DNA of 64,000 bases. It comes from Microbispora oryzae. Lineage in GTDB: Bacteria > Actinomycetota > Actinomycetes > Streptosporangiales > Streptosporangiaceae. The stretch is from NCBI RefSeq assembly GCF_017896165.1, contig NZ_JAFCNB010000019.1:1-64000 (forward strand), in the 5' to 3' direction. The notes under the pieces are model-generated. The model saw nothing but the letters and a program-made list of their open reading frames with translations, was not told the origin of the DNA and made no database searches. This document shows, one piece after another, positions 6,659 through 15,185 of the stretch (the stretch's first letter is position 1; each line of letters starts with the position of its first letter). The translations under genes were made by a program, and so were the position numbers.

Positions 6659-9268
6659 TCAGCCTCTGCTGTGAAGTCTCCCGAGGACCTCGCGGATTGC
6701 AGGAGATGGTTCGAGGTCGAGGCTGGCGAGGTGGGCGTTGAGGTGCTGGGCGCGCAGACGTGCTTCGTCCCGGCGACCGAGTCCTATGAGCAGGCGAATG
6801 ACAGCCGCTGCAGCAGCCTCGTTGATGGGATCGAGCGTCAGCGCCTGTTCCATGACTTCCAGAGCCCGCTTGGGCCTGCCGGCCTTCTCGTGGATGCCTC
6901 CGAGCTGAAGAAGCCCCCGTACGGAGGCGAGGGTGAGCGGGTCTCTGTGATCGAGGTCGATCCAGAGATACGGCGCCCCGTCGGCGAGGTGGCCTCGGCA
7001 GACCTCGGCGGCTCTGTCCAGAGCGGCGGCCTTGGCCTCAGAGTCTGTGGCTTTTCTCGCTTCGGCAAGTGCGCGGTGGAACTCCCAGAGGTCGATCCAG
7101 ACATGCTCACGGTCGATCCGGTAAGTCCCGCTTTCCGCTTCGATGAAGTTCGTCTCCTTGCGGGTCGTGCCCGTGGCGGCCCAGAGCCTCTTGCGCAGAT
7201 CACTGAGTGCGGCGTGGAAGCGGTACCCGGCCTGGGGTTCGCCGACATCGGGCCATAGCTCGGCGCAGATCTCCTCCCGGGTCCGGCCGTTGGGATGAAC
7301 CGCGAGGAGCACGAACATCTCCATGCCCTTGGCGGTCGGGATGTCGACCGGTTCTCCGTCGATCTCCACGCGTACCTCTCCCAGCACGAGCAGGCGGAGG
7401 CGGGTCGTAGCCGGGACGTTCTCTACAACGGGAATCTCGGCCGCGGGCTCGTCTTCAGCGGGCTCCCCATAACCGTGCTGCATAGCGATTCTGCGTTGAA
7501 AGACGATCGCCTCCTGCTGCGAGAGGTGGAACAGGTCCGCGCCGTCCAGGTCGCCGCCGACGGCTCGGAAGTCCGTCCCGACCTCCCATCCGGCCTCCGC
7601 GAGCCGGTCGCCGATCAGGATGGCGCCGATTCCGAGGCGCGGGGCGTATTCCATGAACGACTCGAGGTACGACGAGTCCCGCCCCGCCAGCCGGCCGACC
7701 AACACCAACTCCGGGACCAGCTCATCCGGCCTGCTGGCTCGAAACGCGGCGAGGTCGCCGACCTCGGCATCTTGCAGCAGTTCGGTGCGGTGGATGTGCT
7801 CGCTGGCGACGTGCGTGACGGCGTCGTCGAAGGTGGGTGTGAGTGTGAGGCCGGGCAGATGCATGGCGAGGGCGTCCCAGTCGTCGCCAAATAGCTCGGC
7901 CGCGTCGTCCCGAGATAGGACGAGTTCGACTCGATGTGCCTCAGCCTGGGCGATGAGCGCCGTGAACAGCGCCCGGACGACGTCTTCGGCGCCGTCCCCG
8001 TTCAGGCAGAGGTTCAGGCCGGGCAGATGCATGGCGACGACTTGGTCAGCGCGCACACCGACATCCAGCGTGGCAGGGGGCTCCGTCGTGAAGGAGTCCT
8101 TCACCAGGTCGTAGTCGGCCGGGACCGGGTCACTGGCTTGCCTGAACTCTTCTTCAACCGTCTGTACGGCCGACTCTAGCTTCGGCGGAGCCACTACCTC
8201 AACGGCTTCCGACGCCTCCGGAACCGGTCGCCGAACGCGTTGCCGGACCCGTACGGCGGCCAGGGCGACGGCGATGCCCGCCGCGAACGACAGGCCGACC
8301 ACGCCGCCGTCAGGTAGAGCGATGCTCGCCCGCGGTGCGGCGTGTGCCGGCAGTGCCGCCAGGGTTTCGACGGCATGCGGTGTCACCGTCTCCTGAGGTG
8401 CAGGAGCGGGTTCTCTGACAATGGTCCGCTCGGCAGCCCTGTCCGCTGGGGCCTGCTCCGGCAGCCGCAGCCGCCAGCCAGTCTCAATCTTCCCTGGATG
8501 GGTGAACTGCCCGCCGTCATGCTGGGGTCGGCCCTTGTTGAGCTTGAAGATCTCCTTGTAGCGCTTGCCGTCCCCCAGGTGTCGTTCGGCGATGTCCCAC
8601 AGGCTTTCGCCTTCCCGTACGACATGGACCCGCGTGTGCTGCGGCTCCGACTTCTTCGCGTCCGACGGCATCCGGATCACCCAGCCGGGCCGGATCCAGC
8701 CGTCGGAGGTGAAGGTGGCTCCGTCCGCCATCTGCCGGCCTTCGTTCAGCTTCACGATTTCCCGGTATCTCATGGGGTCGCCCAGATGTGTCCTGGCGAT
8801 CTCCCATAGGGTGTCGTGCGGCTTGACTCGGTACGTCGTGTGCTGAACCGCCTCAGAGGCAACGCCCTCCTGCGCGGCCGTCAGAGCGTCCACGGGAGTG
8901 GCGGTGACGGTGACCGTGGCGGCGACCGCCTGGGGTGCCGGGGCGACAGCCGAGATCGCGATCGTCGTGATGAGATGCGCGGCGAGCCGCTGGAACGGCG
9001 TCCGGAGCACACCACGTTCATGCACATTCCGCAGACGGCGCACCACCTCGGCGAGCACCGACCAGGTGAACATCAGCCAGCACAGCCATGCCGTGGCCAG
9101 CAGCGCGTTCACGAGGAAAGCCGGATCGCCTGGCGTGGCCAGTTCCGCCCCCGTAGGAATATGCGGCGGATCGAGGAAGCCGAGCAGGACGACGGGCGGC
9201 CCGACGATCAGCGCCACCAGAGCCAGTGCCGAGTAAACGGCGGCAGCGGTCGGGCGATGGCTGTGCAT
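6659..9268 (-). CDS. Membrane LysM-BTAD regulator of the Tad locus
   Basis: 869 residues. Hydrophobic segments at about 12-31 and 51-75 anchor it in the membrane. Two LysM repeats follow at about 144-200 (HDTLWEIA, then YREIVKLN) and 212-270 (ESLWDIAERH, then YKEIFKLN). There is another hydrophobic segment near 325-345. The C-terminal 250 residues form a winged helix plus helical bacterial transcriptional activator domain (BTAD, as in SARP regulators), with ALEVMEQALTLDPINEAA as a TPR-like helix pair. Proteins of this LysM-plus-BTAD type are regular members of actinomycete Tad loci. It follows the TadG-like gene at once and is the last gene of the operon. A role in sensing the cell wall and controlling pilus genes is inference. 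Confidence 0.85.
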   Translation of the reverse strand: MHSHRPTAAAVYSALALVALIVGPPVVLLGFLDPPHIPTGAELATPGDPAFLVNALLATAWLCWLMFTWSVLAEVVRRLRNVHERGVLRTPFQRLAAHLITTIAISAVAPAPQAVAATVTVTATPVDALTAAQEGVASEAVQHTTYRVKPHDTLWEIARTHLGDPMRYREIVKLNEGRQMADGATFTSDGWIRPGWVIRMPSDAKKSEPQHTRVHVVREGESLWDIAERHLGDGKRYKEIFKLNKGRPQHDGGQFTHPGKIETGWRLRLPEQAPADRAAERTIVREPAPAPQETVTPHAVETLAALPAHAAPRASIALPDGGVVGLSFAAGIAVALAAVRVRQRVRRPVPEASEAVEVVAPPKLESAVQTVEEEFRQASDPVPADYDLVKDSFTTEPPATLDVGVRADQVVAMHLPGLNLCLNGDGAEDVVRALFTALIAQAEAHRVELVLSRDDAAELFGDDWDALAMHLPGLTLTPTFDDAVTHVASEHIHRTELLQDAEVGDLAAFRASRPDELVPELVLVGRLAGRDSSYLESFMEYAPRLGIGAILIGDRLAEAGWEVGTDFRAVGGDLDGADLFHLSQQEAIVFQRRIAMQHGYGEPAEDEPAAEIPVVENVPATTRLRLLVLGEVRVEIDGEPVDIPTAKGMEMFVLLAVHPNGRTREEICAELWPDVGEPQAGYRFHAALSDLRKRLWAATGTTRKETNFIEAESGTYRIDREHVWIDLWEFHRALAEARKATDSEAKAAALDRAAEVCRGHLADGAPYLWIDLDHRDPLTLASVRGLLQLGGIHEKAGRPKRALEVMEQALTLDPINEAAAAAVIRLLIGLGRRDEARLRAQHLNAHLASLDLEPSPAIREVLGRLHSRG

Positions 9269-9688
9269 CTACTCTCCTTGCTCGATTCCCTGCAGCATCC
9301 GGGCGGAGGCGCTCGCGGTGGCCGTCACGTCGCCGACGCCGATGAGTGACAACAGCACGGTCGGCCGGGACATGTTCACCGTGACCCGCAGCGTCCGTCC
9401 GCCCGCCATCGCGACGCTCCCCTGATGTCCCGCCGAGGCGAGGTACGCGCGGGCCGCAGCCAACGCGCTGGCGGTGTCCAGCTCGAACCGGCCGCCCTGG
9501 GCGTACGCGCGGTCGACGTCGAGGGCGCCAGCCCCCGCTCGTGCGGCCTCCTCCGCGACCGCGTACGCCTCGCGATAGGCGCGGATCTTCTGCCCGCCGT
9601 CCACGACCAGGCCCAGGCATACGAGGGCGGCCAGCATGACGACCACGACGAATCCCGAGATCGATCCCCTGTCGCCGTCGAGCATCAC
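9269..9688 (-). CDS. TadG-like pilus assembly protein
   Basis: 139 residues. The start overlaps the upstream stop as GTGATG: GTG at 9688, or ATG at 9685, both preceded by GAGGAG. The N-terminus (DRGSISGFVVVVMLAALVCLGLV) is a type III signal/TM helix as in TadE/TadG pseudopilins, followed by a helical AYAVAEEAARAGAGALD stretch and a small domain. The family is thought to be processed and incorporated in, or needed to assemble, the Flp pilus. Sits between the TadE-like gene and the LysM-BTAD gene. Confidence 0.8.
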   Translation of the reverse strand: MMLDGDRGSISGFVVVVMLAALVCLGLVVDGGQKIRAYREAYAVAEEAARAGAGALDVDRAYAQGGRFELDTASALAAARAYLASAGHQGSVAMAGGRTLRVTVNMSRPTVLLSLIGVGDVTATASASARMLQGIEQGE

Positions 9689-10194
9689 CGGTCTCCTCGG
9701 GCGCGGAACGGATCAAGGCTGCTGGTAAACCGGCTGGTCAGGACCTTGGAGCCGGGGATGCCGGGTAGGGCGAGGTCGCTGAGTTGTACCTCGCAGGTCA
9801 CCGTCGCCGACACCGTGGCTTGCCGTCCCAAAGGAGCGGAGAACCCTTCCGTGTCCACCGAGACCGTCGGCGCGCATTCAAGCCCTTCACGAGCGAGTGC
9901 CGCTCGCGCGCTCGTCAGCGCCGCGATGCGCGCCGAGGAGGGGTCACGCGAGATGGACGCCTGCCGGGCGGCATCGCGGGCCGCCGCCTCCACCGAGCCA
10001 TGCGCGATGACGATCCGCCCAGCAGCGACCATCGCCACGAGCACCAGGACCAGCGCGGGTGCGAGAACAGCCAGCTCTACTGTCATCGACCCGCGCTCGG
10101 CGGTGGCTCGGGGGCCCACGCGTACGTCTTCCAGCTCGGCGCGATGGACACGGCGCCGGGCTGGTCTCATTCGCGATCTGCCTCCAACGCGCAT
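9685..10194 (-). CDS. TadE-like pseudopilin
   Basis: 169 residues from ATG at 10194, which overlaps the stop of the upstream TadE-like gene as ATGA; longer versions of this frame would run into that gene. After a basic leader of about 35 residues comes RGSMTVELAVLAPALVLVL: a Gly-Ser junction, a Glu five residues after the Gly-Ser pair, then a membrane helix. That is the prepilin-peptidase recognition pattern of TadE. The helical segment with EAAARDAARQAS is typical of the family. The long basic leader suggests the true start might be an internal codon. Confidence 0.85.
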   Translation of the reverse strand: MRVGGRSRMRPARRRVHRAELEDVRVGPRATAERGSMTVELAVLAPALVLVLVAMVAAGRIVIAHGSVEAAARDAARQASISRDPSSARIAALTSARAALAREGLECAPTVSVDTEGFSAPLGRQATVSATVTCEVQLSDLALPGIPGSKVLTSRFTSSLDPFRARGDR

Positions 10195-10589
10195 CAGGTG
10201 GGAGTCGACCATCGTTCGATCGGAGCGTGGGCGACCTGGGTCACCGTCAGCTTGAGCAGCGGCACCAACGCGAGCGCCTCCCCCTGCACGGTCACCGACA
10301 CGGTGCCGCCCGTACGGCCGGCACTGGCGTGCGGTGCGAGCAGGAAGGACCCGCCGACCCGCTGGGCGAACCGCTCGGCGACGACCGTGCTGGCCGAGAG
10401 GTTGGAGCCGTACGCCCGGGCGACCCGTACGCCCTCCTGGGCGGCGGCGAGTGCGACGTTGCGGGCGTGGAACCACAGCGCCGTGTTGACCAGGAGCAGG
10501 GTCAGGGTGAGGACTACCGGGTAGAGGATGGCCGCCTCCAACGGCGCCGACCCGCGGTCACTTGATTTTCCCCATGTAGTCGTTGACAA
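10194..10589 (-). CDS. TadE-like pseudopilin, second copy, probable TTG start
   Basis: About 131 residues. The conserved part is DRGSAPLEAAILYPVVLTL, again Gly-Ser, a Glu five residues on and a TM helix, followed by EGVRVARAYGSN. No ATG or GTG exists in frame near this leader. The nearest usable start is a TTG at 10589, inside the upstream Flp-like gene (32-base overlap), which implies translational coupling. A longer frame up to 10805 lacks protein character. The stop overlaps the next ATG. Start uncertain, family call solid. Confidence 0.75.
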   Translation of the reverse strand: MSTTTWGKSSDRGSAPLEAAILYPVVLTLTLLLVNTALWFHARNVALAAAQEGVRVARAYGSNLSASTVVAERFAQRVGGSFLLAPHASAGRTGGTVSVTVQGEALALVPLLKLTVTQVAHAPIERWSTPT

Positions 10590-10770
10590 CCTGTGTGATC
10601 TTGGCTGCGACCGCGACGGCGAGCAGGAATATCGCCGCGGCGAGGACGATGAAGCCCAGCGGGCCCTCGCCGGCGTCCGCCCCGGCCTTGGGGCGAAGCC
10701 GCCGAAGGAGCGGGACCTTGGTGTTAATCCACGCGCCGACCGCCAACATGCGACCGTAGATGTGCAGCAT
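10558..10770 (-). CDS. Flp-like small pilin-type protein
   Basis: 70 residues from ATG at 10770 with GAGAGAAGGG upstream. A short polar N-terminus is followed by GPLGFIVLAAAIFLLAVAVAAKI, one membrane helix, and a short tail (NDYMGKIK). Position between TadC and the TadE-like genes, and size, fit the small Flp-type pilin or a structural partner. The usual GxxxxEY-type Flp motif (Glu-Tyr after the cleavage site) is not obvious, so it may be a degenerate or accessory pilin. Confidence 0.65.
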   Translation of the reverse strand: MLHIYGRMLAVGAWINTKVPLLRRLRPKAGADAGEGPLGFIVLAAAIFLLAVAVAAKITQVVNDYMGKIK

Positions 10771-10794
10771 GCGAAGGACCCTTCTCTCATACGG

Positions 10795-11676
10795 TCATCC
10801 ACCACCGGTCATCCGGGCCAAGGCCGGGTAGCCCAGCAAGATCATGAAGCCGACGACGGTCAGGGACATGGGGACGGTCATGGTCTCGGTGCGGCTCTTC
10901 GCCCTCGCCAGCAGCGCGGCCATCTCGCTCTCGCGCAGGCTGGCCGCCCTGGCCTTGAGGGTGTCGAGAATGCTGGCGCCCTCGGTGCCGGCCATCTTGG
11001 CGATCGCGGCGACCTCGCCCAGCTCTGGTACGTCGAGCTCCCGCGACAGGCGGGCGAGCTCGTCCCAGGCGGAGCCGCTGCCGCGGAAGGCCGGATCGAG
11101 CGCGGACGACAGCCGCTTGAACGTCTGCCCCTTGCCGACCCGGGCGGCGGAGTCCAGCGCGTCGGCCGGCCCGCGCCCGGCCAGCCGACACAGGGCGACG
11201 AGGTCCAGGTAACAGACCAGCGCCCGGCGGAAGCGCCGCCGCTCGTTGGCGGCCTCCACCCGCAGCGACAGCTCGGGCGCGGTGAACATCACGGCGCCGA
11301 ACACGGCGGACGCCGCCCACAAAATGATCGCGGGGAAGGTGACGCCGAGCAGCCAGCCGTACGTCCACAGGAGGGCCGGTCCGCACAGGCCGGTGGCCAT
11401 GAGCAGCGCCTTGCGGCCAAGGTGGGTCTCCCGGCTCCTGCCGACAATCGCCAGGTCGGAATTCTTCGCCCGACTCCCCAGCCAGGACGAGCCGAGCACG
11501 CCGATGGCCGTGCGACGGACGCGTTCGGGCAGGCTGTGGACCTCCGCCGAGCCGCCGCCGGGCTGGAGGCGCGCCAGCGAGGCGGCCAGCTCGGGTGGGC
11601 CGGGCCGTACGGCGAGCAGGATCAGGAACAGGCCGAGGCCCATCGTGCCTCCGGCGGCGAGCACCGCCCAGGTCAT
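10795..11676 (-). CDS. tadC: TadC-like type II/IV secretion membrane platform protein
   Basis: 293 residues from ATG at 11676, overlapping the TadB stop as ATGA. It has N-terminal and C-terminal membrane segments (LGLFLILLAV near the start, a helix pair near 110-150, SLTVVGFMILLGYPALA at the end) around a cytoplasmic helical T2SSF domain (F-type). This includes RRALVCYLDLVALCRLAGRG and the EGASILDTLKARAASLRESE stretch that is typical of TadC. With TadB it should form the inner-membrane platform driven by the TadA ATPase. Confidence 0.85.
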   Translation of the reverse strand: MTWAVLAAGGTMGLGLFLILLAVRPGPPELAASLARLQPGGGSAEVHSLPERVRRTAIGVLGSSWLGSRAKNSDLAIVGRSRETHLGRKALLMATGLCGPALLWTYGWLLGVTFPAIILWAASAVFGAVMFTAPELSLRVEAANERRRFRRALVCYLDLVALCRLAGRGPADALDSAARVGKGQTFKRLSSALDPAFRGSGSAWDELARLSRELDVPELGEVAAIAKMAGTEGASILDTLKARAASLRESEMAALLARAKSRTETMTVPMSLTVVGFMILLGYPALARMTGGG

Positions 11677-12503
11677 CCCGCGGCCTCCTCGTTTAGGAAA
11701 CGGTCCGTCTCCGGGGCGCTGCCGAGGCGGTGGATCCACCAGAACGTCACGGCGTACAGCCCGGCGACCGCAGCGAGGACGAGCTGTCCGAAGAAGCTGC
11801 CGAACGGTGCCACGTACTGCTGGTTCAACAGGGCGAAACCGGTGTAGCCGAGCAGCGCGCCGATGACCCAGCGGGCGGTGGTGCGGTGCCGCGACCGCTC
11901 GGCTTCGACCTCACGCTGAGCGGACACATCCATGCCGATGGTCCGGGCGAGCCCCAGGAGCACCTCCCGCAGACCGCGACCCCGGGACTCCGCGGCGAGG
12001 ATCAGGGAGGCGGCTGCCATGTCGCCGACCAGGTCGTCAAGCTCGTCGGCGAAGGCGCGCAAGGCGCTGTCGGCCGGCACACGAAGGGCCAGTCGGCGGG
12101 CGAGCGCGGCGACCTCGGCGGCGATCGGCTCCGGTGCGTTGCGGGCGCTGATGGCCAGGGCCTCCTCGATGCCCGCGCTCCCGGACAGGGCGTCGGCGAG
12201 CTGGCGAATCCATGTCTCGATCGCCTCCAGCCGGGCGATCCGGCGCGCCACCTCCCGGCCGGACAGAACCCGAGGCAGGAGCAGTACGGCGGCCCCGGCG
12301 GAGAAGGCAGCGACCGGCCATCCCGTCAACCAGAACACGGTGACCGCGGCTCCAAGAGCCAGCGCAAGCGGAATGGTGGCGACCTTGGGCACGCGTCGCC
12401 GAGCGCGGGGGGACGGCCGCACCGGGACCTGGCGCAGACCCGCGACCACCAGGATGATCCCAGCGGCGAACACGCCTCCGGCGAGGGCTGCGATCAGTTC
12501 CAC
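11673..12503 (-). CDS. tadB: TadB-like type II/IV secretion membrane platform protein
   Basis: 276 residues from GTG at 12503, inside the last codons of tadA (10-base overlap). Two N-terminal hydrophobic segments, then a helical T2SSF domain (IETWIRQLADALSGSAGIEEAL; SLILAAESRGRGLREVL; REVEAERSRHRTTAR), then two C-terminal membrane helices. Partner of TadC in the pilus motor. The order TadA-TadB-TadC with tight overlaps is the canonical one. Confidence 0.85.
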   Translation of the reverse strand: MELIAALAGGVFAAGIILVVAGLRQVPVRPSPRARRRVPKVATIPLALALGAAVTVFWLTGWPVAAFSAGAAVLLLPRVLSGREVARRIARLEAIETWIRQLADALSGSAGIEEALAISARNAPEPIAAEVAALARRLALRVPADSALRAFADELDDLVGDMAAASLILAAESRGRGLREVLLGLARTIGMDVSAQREVEAERSRHRTTARWVIGALLGYTGFALLNQQYVAPFGSFFGQLVLAAVAGLYAVTFWWIHRLGSAPETDRFLNEEAAG

Positions 12504-13795
12504 AGCCCACCCGCTCTCGGGACGAACATGGTGGCGTCGAAGCCCGCCTTGACCAACTTGTCCATGCACTGGGGAGTGACGTTCGGTACGGCCCGCCCGT
12601 CCGGCCCAGGTACGAAGACCCGGTTGACGGCCGGGACGACCGAGTCGGCCGGCGGCAGGACCTCGAAGATCTCCGAGATGTACCGGACGTTCATCGGCGC
12701 GTCGGGGTCGTGGCTCACCTCGTGCCGGAGGTAAACGATGAAATCGACGGCCTTGCCGACCAGACGGAACAGCGCGTCAGCGGGCATGGTCCCGGCCAGG
12801 ATCTCCATACGGGGGAAGATCTCCTCCGCGGAGTCGGCGTGCATGGTGCAGATCGACCCGCGACCGCCGGAGTTCATCGCGACCAGCATCGGGACCAACT
12901 CGTCGCTGCGTACCTCGCCGACGAGGATGCGGCGCCCGTTGAAGCGGAACGCGTCGTCGATCAGCTGGCGCATGGTGACCGCGCCCTCGCCCTCGGAGTT
13001 GGCGGCACGCGCCTCGAAGCTGAGCACGTCGTGGTGCCGCTCGGGCATCAGGTGCAGGAACAGCTCGCGCTCGTTCTCGACGGTGATGAGCCGCTCGAAC
13101 GGGTCGATATCGCCAGCAAGAGCGCGGACCAGGGTGGACTTGCCGGAGTTCATCGCCCCTGCGACGATCACGTTCATCGGGACGTTCATCACCGCATGCA
13201 GGAAGTGCCGGACGGGCCAGGACATGGTTCCCCGGGCCGCCAGGTCCGACATCGTGGCGTCGAGCATGCCGTGCTTGCGGATGGAGAACGCCGTGTGCGG
13301 GGTGATGCCGGTCGCCGCGGCCAGCCGTACGGTGTTGGACAGCGCCTTGTGCAGGATCGGCCTGGCGGTGGAGAAGTCCCTGGCGTTCTGCCCTTGGTAG
13401 ATGCCCCAGCGGCGGACGTTCTCGATCAGCTCGTCTTCACTGTCGGCGGCCGGCGGGCCGGGCACCTTGCGTCCGTCGGTGTAGGTCACCCAGACCTGGT
13501 CGTACCGGTTGACGTCGATGTTCTCGACCTCGGGATCGTCCACAAGCGGCTGCAGGTCGCCCAGATAGAAAATCCGGTTCTCGACAGCCTTCTTGAGCTG
13601 CTCCTCCTCGTCCAGAGTCGGAGCGGACCGGCCGAGCAGGGCGAGGTTGTCCGCGTAGGTGCGGACGACGTTCGTAATGACGGCCTTGCCGTACTGCAGG
13701 GTCGCCTCCGCCCCCGTGACGCCCGACTCATCCAGCGCATTGTTGACCTGCTGCTGCAGTTCGCGTACGGCACGGCGGAAGTCCTGGTCGTCCAT
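12494..13795 (-). CDS. tadA: TadA / CpaF-type pilus assembly ATPase
   Basis: 433 residues from ATG at 13795, overlapping the upstream stop (TGATG). Member of the VirB11/GspE secretion ATPase family. The N-terminal domain has PLVDDPEVENIDVNRYDQVW, a characteristic CpaF motif. The Walker A is GAMNSGKST with the lysine near residue 219; an Asp box and His box region follow (GRRILVGEVRSDE as Walker B-like, GSICTMHADS as the His-containing motif). It powers pilin assembly at the cytoplasmic face of the membrane with TadB/TadC. Confidence 0.92.
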   Translation of the reverse strand: MDDQDFRRAVRELQQQVNNALDESGVTGAEATLQYGKAVITNVVRTYADNLALLGRSAPTLDEEEQLKKAVENRIFYLGDLQPLVDDPEVENIDVNRYDQVWVTYTDGRKVPGPPAADSEDELIENVRRWGIYQGQNARDFSTARPILHKALSNTVRLAAATGITPHTAFSIRKHGMLDATMSDLAARGTMSWPVRHFLHAVMNVPMNVIVAGAMNSGKSTLVRALAGDIDPFERLITVENERELFLHLMPERHHDVLSFEARAANSEGEGAVTMRQLIDDAFRFNGRRILVGEVRSDELVPMLVAMNSGGRGSICTMHADSAEEIFPRMEILAGTMPADALFRLVGKAVDFIVYLRHEVSHDPDAPMNVRYISEIFEVLPPADSVVPAVNRVFVPGPDGRAVPNVTPQCMDKLVKAGFDATMFVPRAGGLWN

Positions 13796-14517
13796 CAGGC
13801 CATCACCTGATCGCTCTGCTCCACGAGAGCGGCGGCGAACGCCCGTGCGCTGCGCATCAGGGGCGACATCGGCCGGATGCGACCAACCCCGTACGCGAGC
13901 GCCGGTGCGGACCACTTGTCGGACGGCAACCATGCCGCGACCGTGGCACCGAGCGTCTTGCCAATCTCCCTGAGCTGGTACTGGCCGTCCCCCACCACGA
14001 TGAGCTCGGCGTCAGGCAGATGCCCGCGCAGTTCCTTCAGATCGCGGATCGCGGAGGTTGTGGCGTGCAGATGGACCAGCGTAGGCCTGGTGACGACGAA
14101 CACCCGGTCGGCCCGGGCCAGCAGGTCATTCGGCGTGTCCGGCCGCCCCACCTGGCCCAGATCGACGACCACATCCTCACTCAGGGCGGCCAGGCAACCC
14201 GCGATCTCCGGCCAGAGTGGTTGGAGGGCCATGGCCTGCTTGGGCTCCGAAAGGCCGGGGAGAATCAGCCTGCCATCCTGAATGGCGTAGAGCTGGTCCC
14301 ACAGCGCCTCGGCCGCGGAGACTCCCCTGCGAATCTTCACACCCCACTCGGCCAGGCCGCGATCGCGCGGCGTGCCTGCCAGGTAGCCGGACAGGATCGT
14401 GCCGCCTCCGGGGTCCGCCTCGGCCAGCAGTGCAGGGCGCGGCCACTCAAGGAAGAGCGCGAGCGCGCTGGTGGTCGTACCGGCGGCATGCCCGCCCGAG
14501 CACATCACGGTCAGCAC
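13795..14517 (-). CDS. CpaE/TadZ-like MinD-family protein with degenerate P-loop
   Basis: 240 residues. The N-terminus (CSGGHAAGTTT, residues 6-16) aligns with the deviant Walker A of MinD/ParA proteins but lacks the signature lysines, so ATP hydrolysis is doubtful. Later it has LLAEADPGGGT, VVVDLGQVGRP and RVFVVTRPTLVHLHA, the order of switch and strand motifs in MinD-like folds. TadZ/CpaE proteins place the pilus machine at the pole. It overlaps the CpaB-like gene upstream by 7 bases and tadA downstream by one base. Confidence 0.78.
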   Translation of the reverse strand: MLTVMCSGGHAAGTTTSALALFLEWPRPALLAEADPGGGTILSGYLAGTPRDRGLAEWGVKIRRGVSAAEALWDQLYAIQDGRLILPGLSEPKQAMALQPLWPEIAGCLAALSEDVVVDLGQVGRPDTPNDLLARADRVFVVTRPTLVHLHATTSAIRDLKELRGHLPDAELIVVGDGQYQLREIGKTLGATVAAWLPSDKWSAPALAYGVGRIRPMSPLMRSARAFAAALVEQSDQVMA

Positions 14518-15182
14518 GGTGCCCCCGGCTGACAGGCGGACGTGCGAGTTTGAGCGGCTCTCGACGCGAGTACCATCGCGACCTTCCCCTCCGCCGCCAG
14601 GCGGGCCAGAGCCGTACCGGTCGTGGCCGGCACTAGGAAGTCCACGACCACGGTCCCATCGGCGTCGGGTTGCCCGACCTTGTCGATCAGCGCGCGGTAC
14701 TCAACGCCTTGCCGCCCTTCCTCCGGAACGGCTGCCGCGACGACCCGGTCGCCGGGCTTGAGCCCGCGTGCGGGGAGCTGGGTCGCCTTGAGCGCGATCG
14801 GTACGATCTGCTGGCCGTCATCGGGGGTGAGGGCCGCGCCCAACTGGGAGGGCGCGAGAAGCGTCCCAGCCTTGAGGTCGGCTGTGGCTCGCTTGCCGAT
14901 CACGCCGTCCCGGTCCCGTGTACGGATCCACTGCATCCCCGGCACCACGCCCACCCCGAGGGTCGTTAGGTCCTGAGCCTCGATGACCTGGCCGATCGGC
15001 ACGTCACGGGCCATGATCAGGACCTGCGTGCGATGCGCGGCCAGTTGATACACCTGCAGCACCGTGACCGCGCTCAACACGACCGCCAGAACGCCGACGA
15101 CGGCCATCGCGGGGCGGCGCTTGCCTGGCACGGGCCGTGCGGTGGGTGGGCTGTTCGTGGCCGCTAGAGATCGCTGGAGCAT
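14511..15182 (-). CDS. CpaB/RcpC-like SAF-domain pilus protein
   Basis: 223 residues. One N-terminal membrane helix (AMAVVGVLAVVLSAVTVLQV) is followed by a SAF domain beginning VLIMARDVPIGQVIEAQDL and continuing to KAGTLLAPSQL, as in CpaB/RcpC and flagellar FlgA. A second domain holds LKPGDRVVAAAVPEE. It is thought to stabilise the secretin or cell-wall passage; in a Gram-positive its role in the wall is unclear. Ends with a Cys-containing tail. Located third in the operon. Confidence 0.8.
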   Translation of the reverse strand: MLQRSLAATNSPPTARPVPGKRRPAMAVVGVLAVVLSAVTVLQVYQLAAHRTQVLIMARDVPIGQVIEAQDLTTLGVGVVPGMQWIRTRDRDGVIGKRATADLKAGTLLAPSQLGAALTPDDGQQIVPIALKATQLPARGLKPGDRVVAAAVPEEGRQGVEYRALIDKVGQPDADGTVVVDFLVPATTGTALARLAAEGKVAMVLASRAAQTRTSACQPGAPC

Positions 15183-15185
15183 GCG

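Noticed and set aside
13795..14517. Active ParA/MinD ATPase
   Set aside because: The fold motifs are there but the P-loop lacks the signature lysines, so it is described as CpaE/TadZ-like with a degenerate site.
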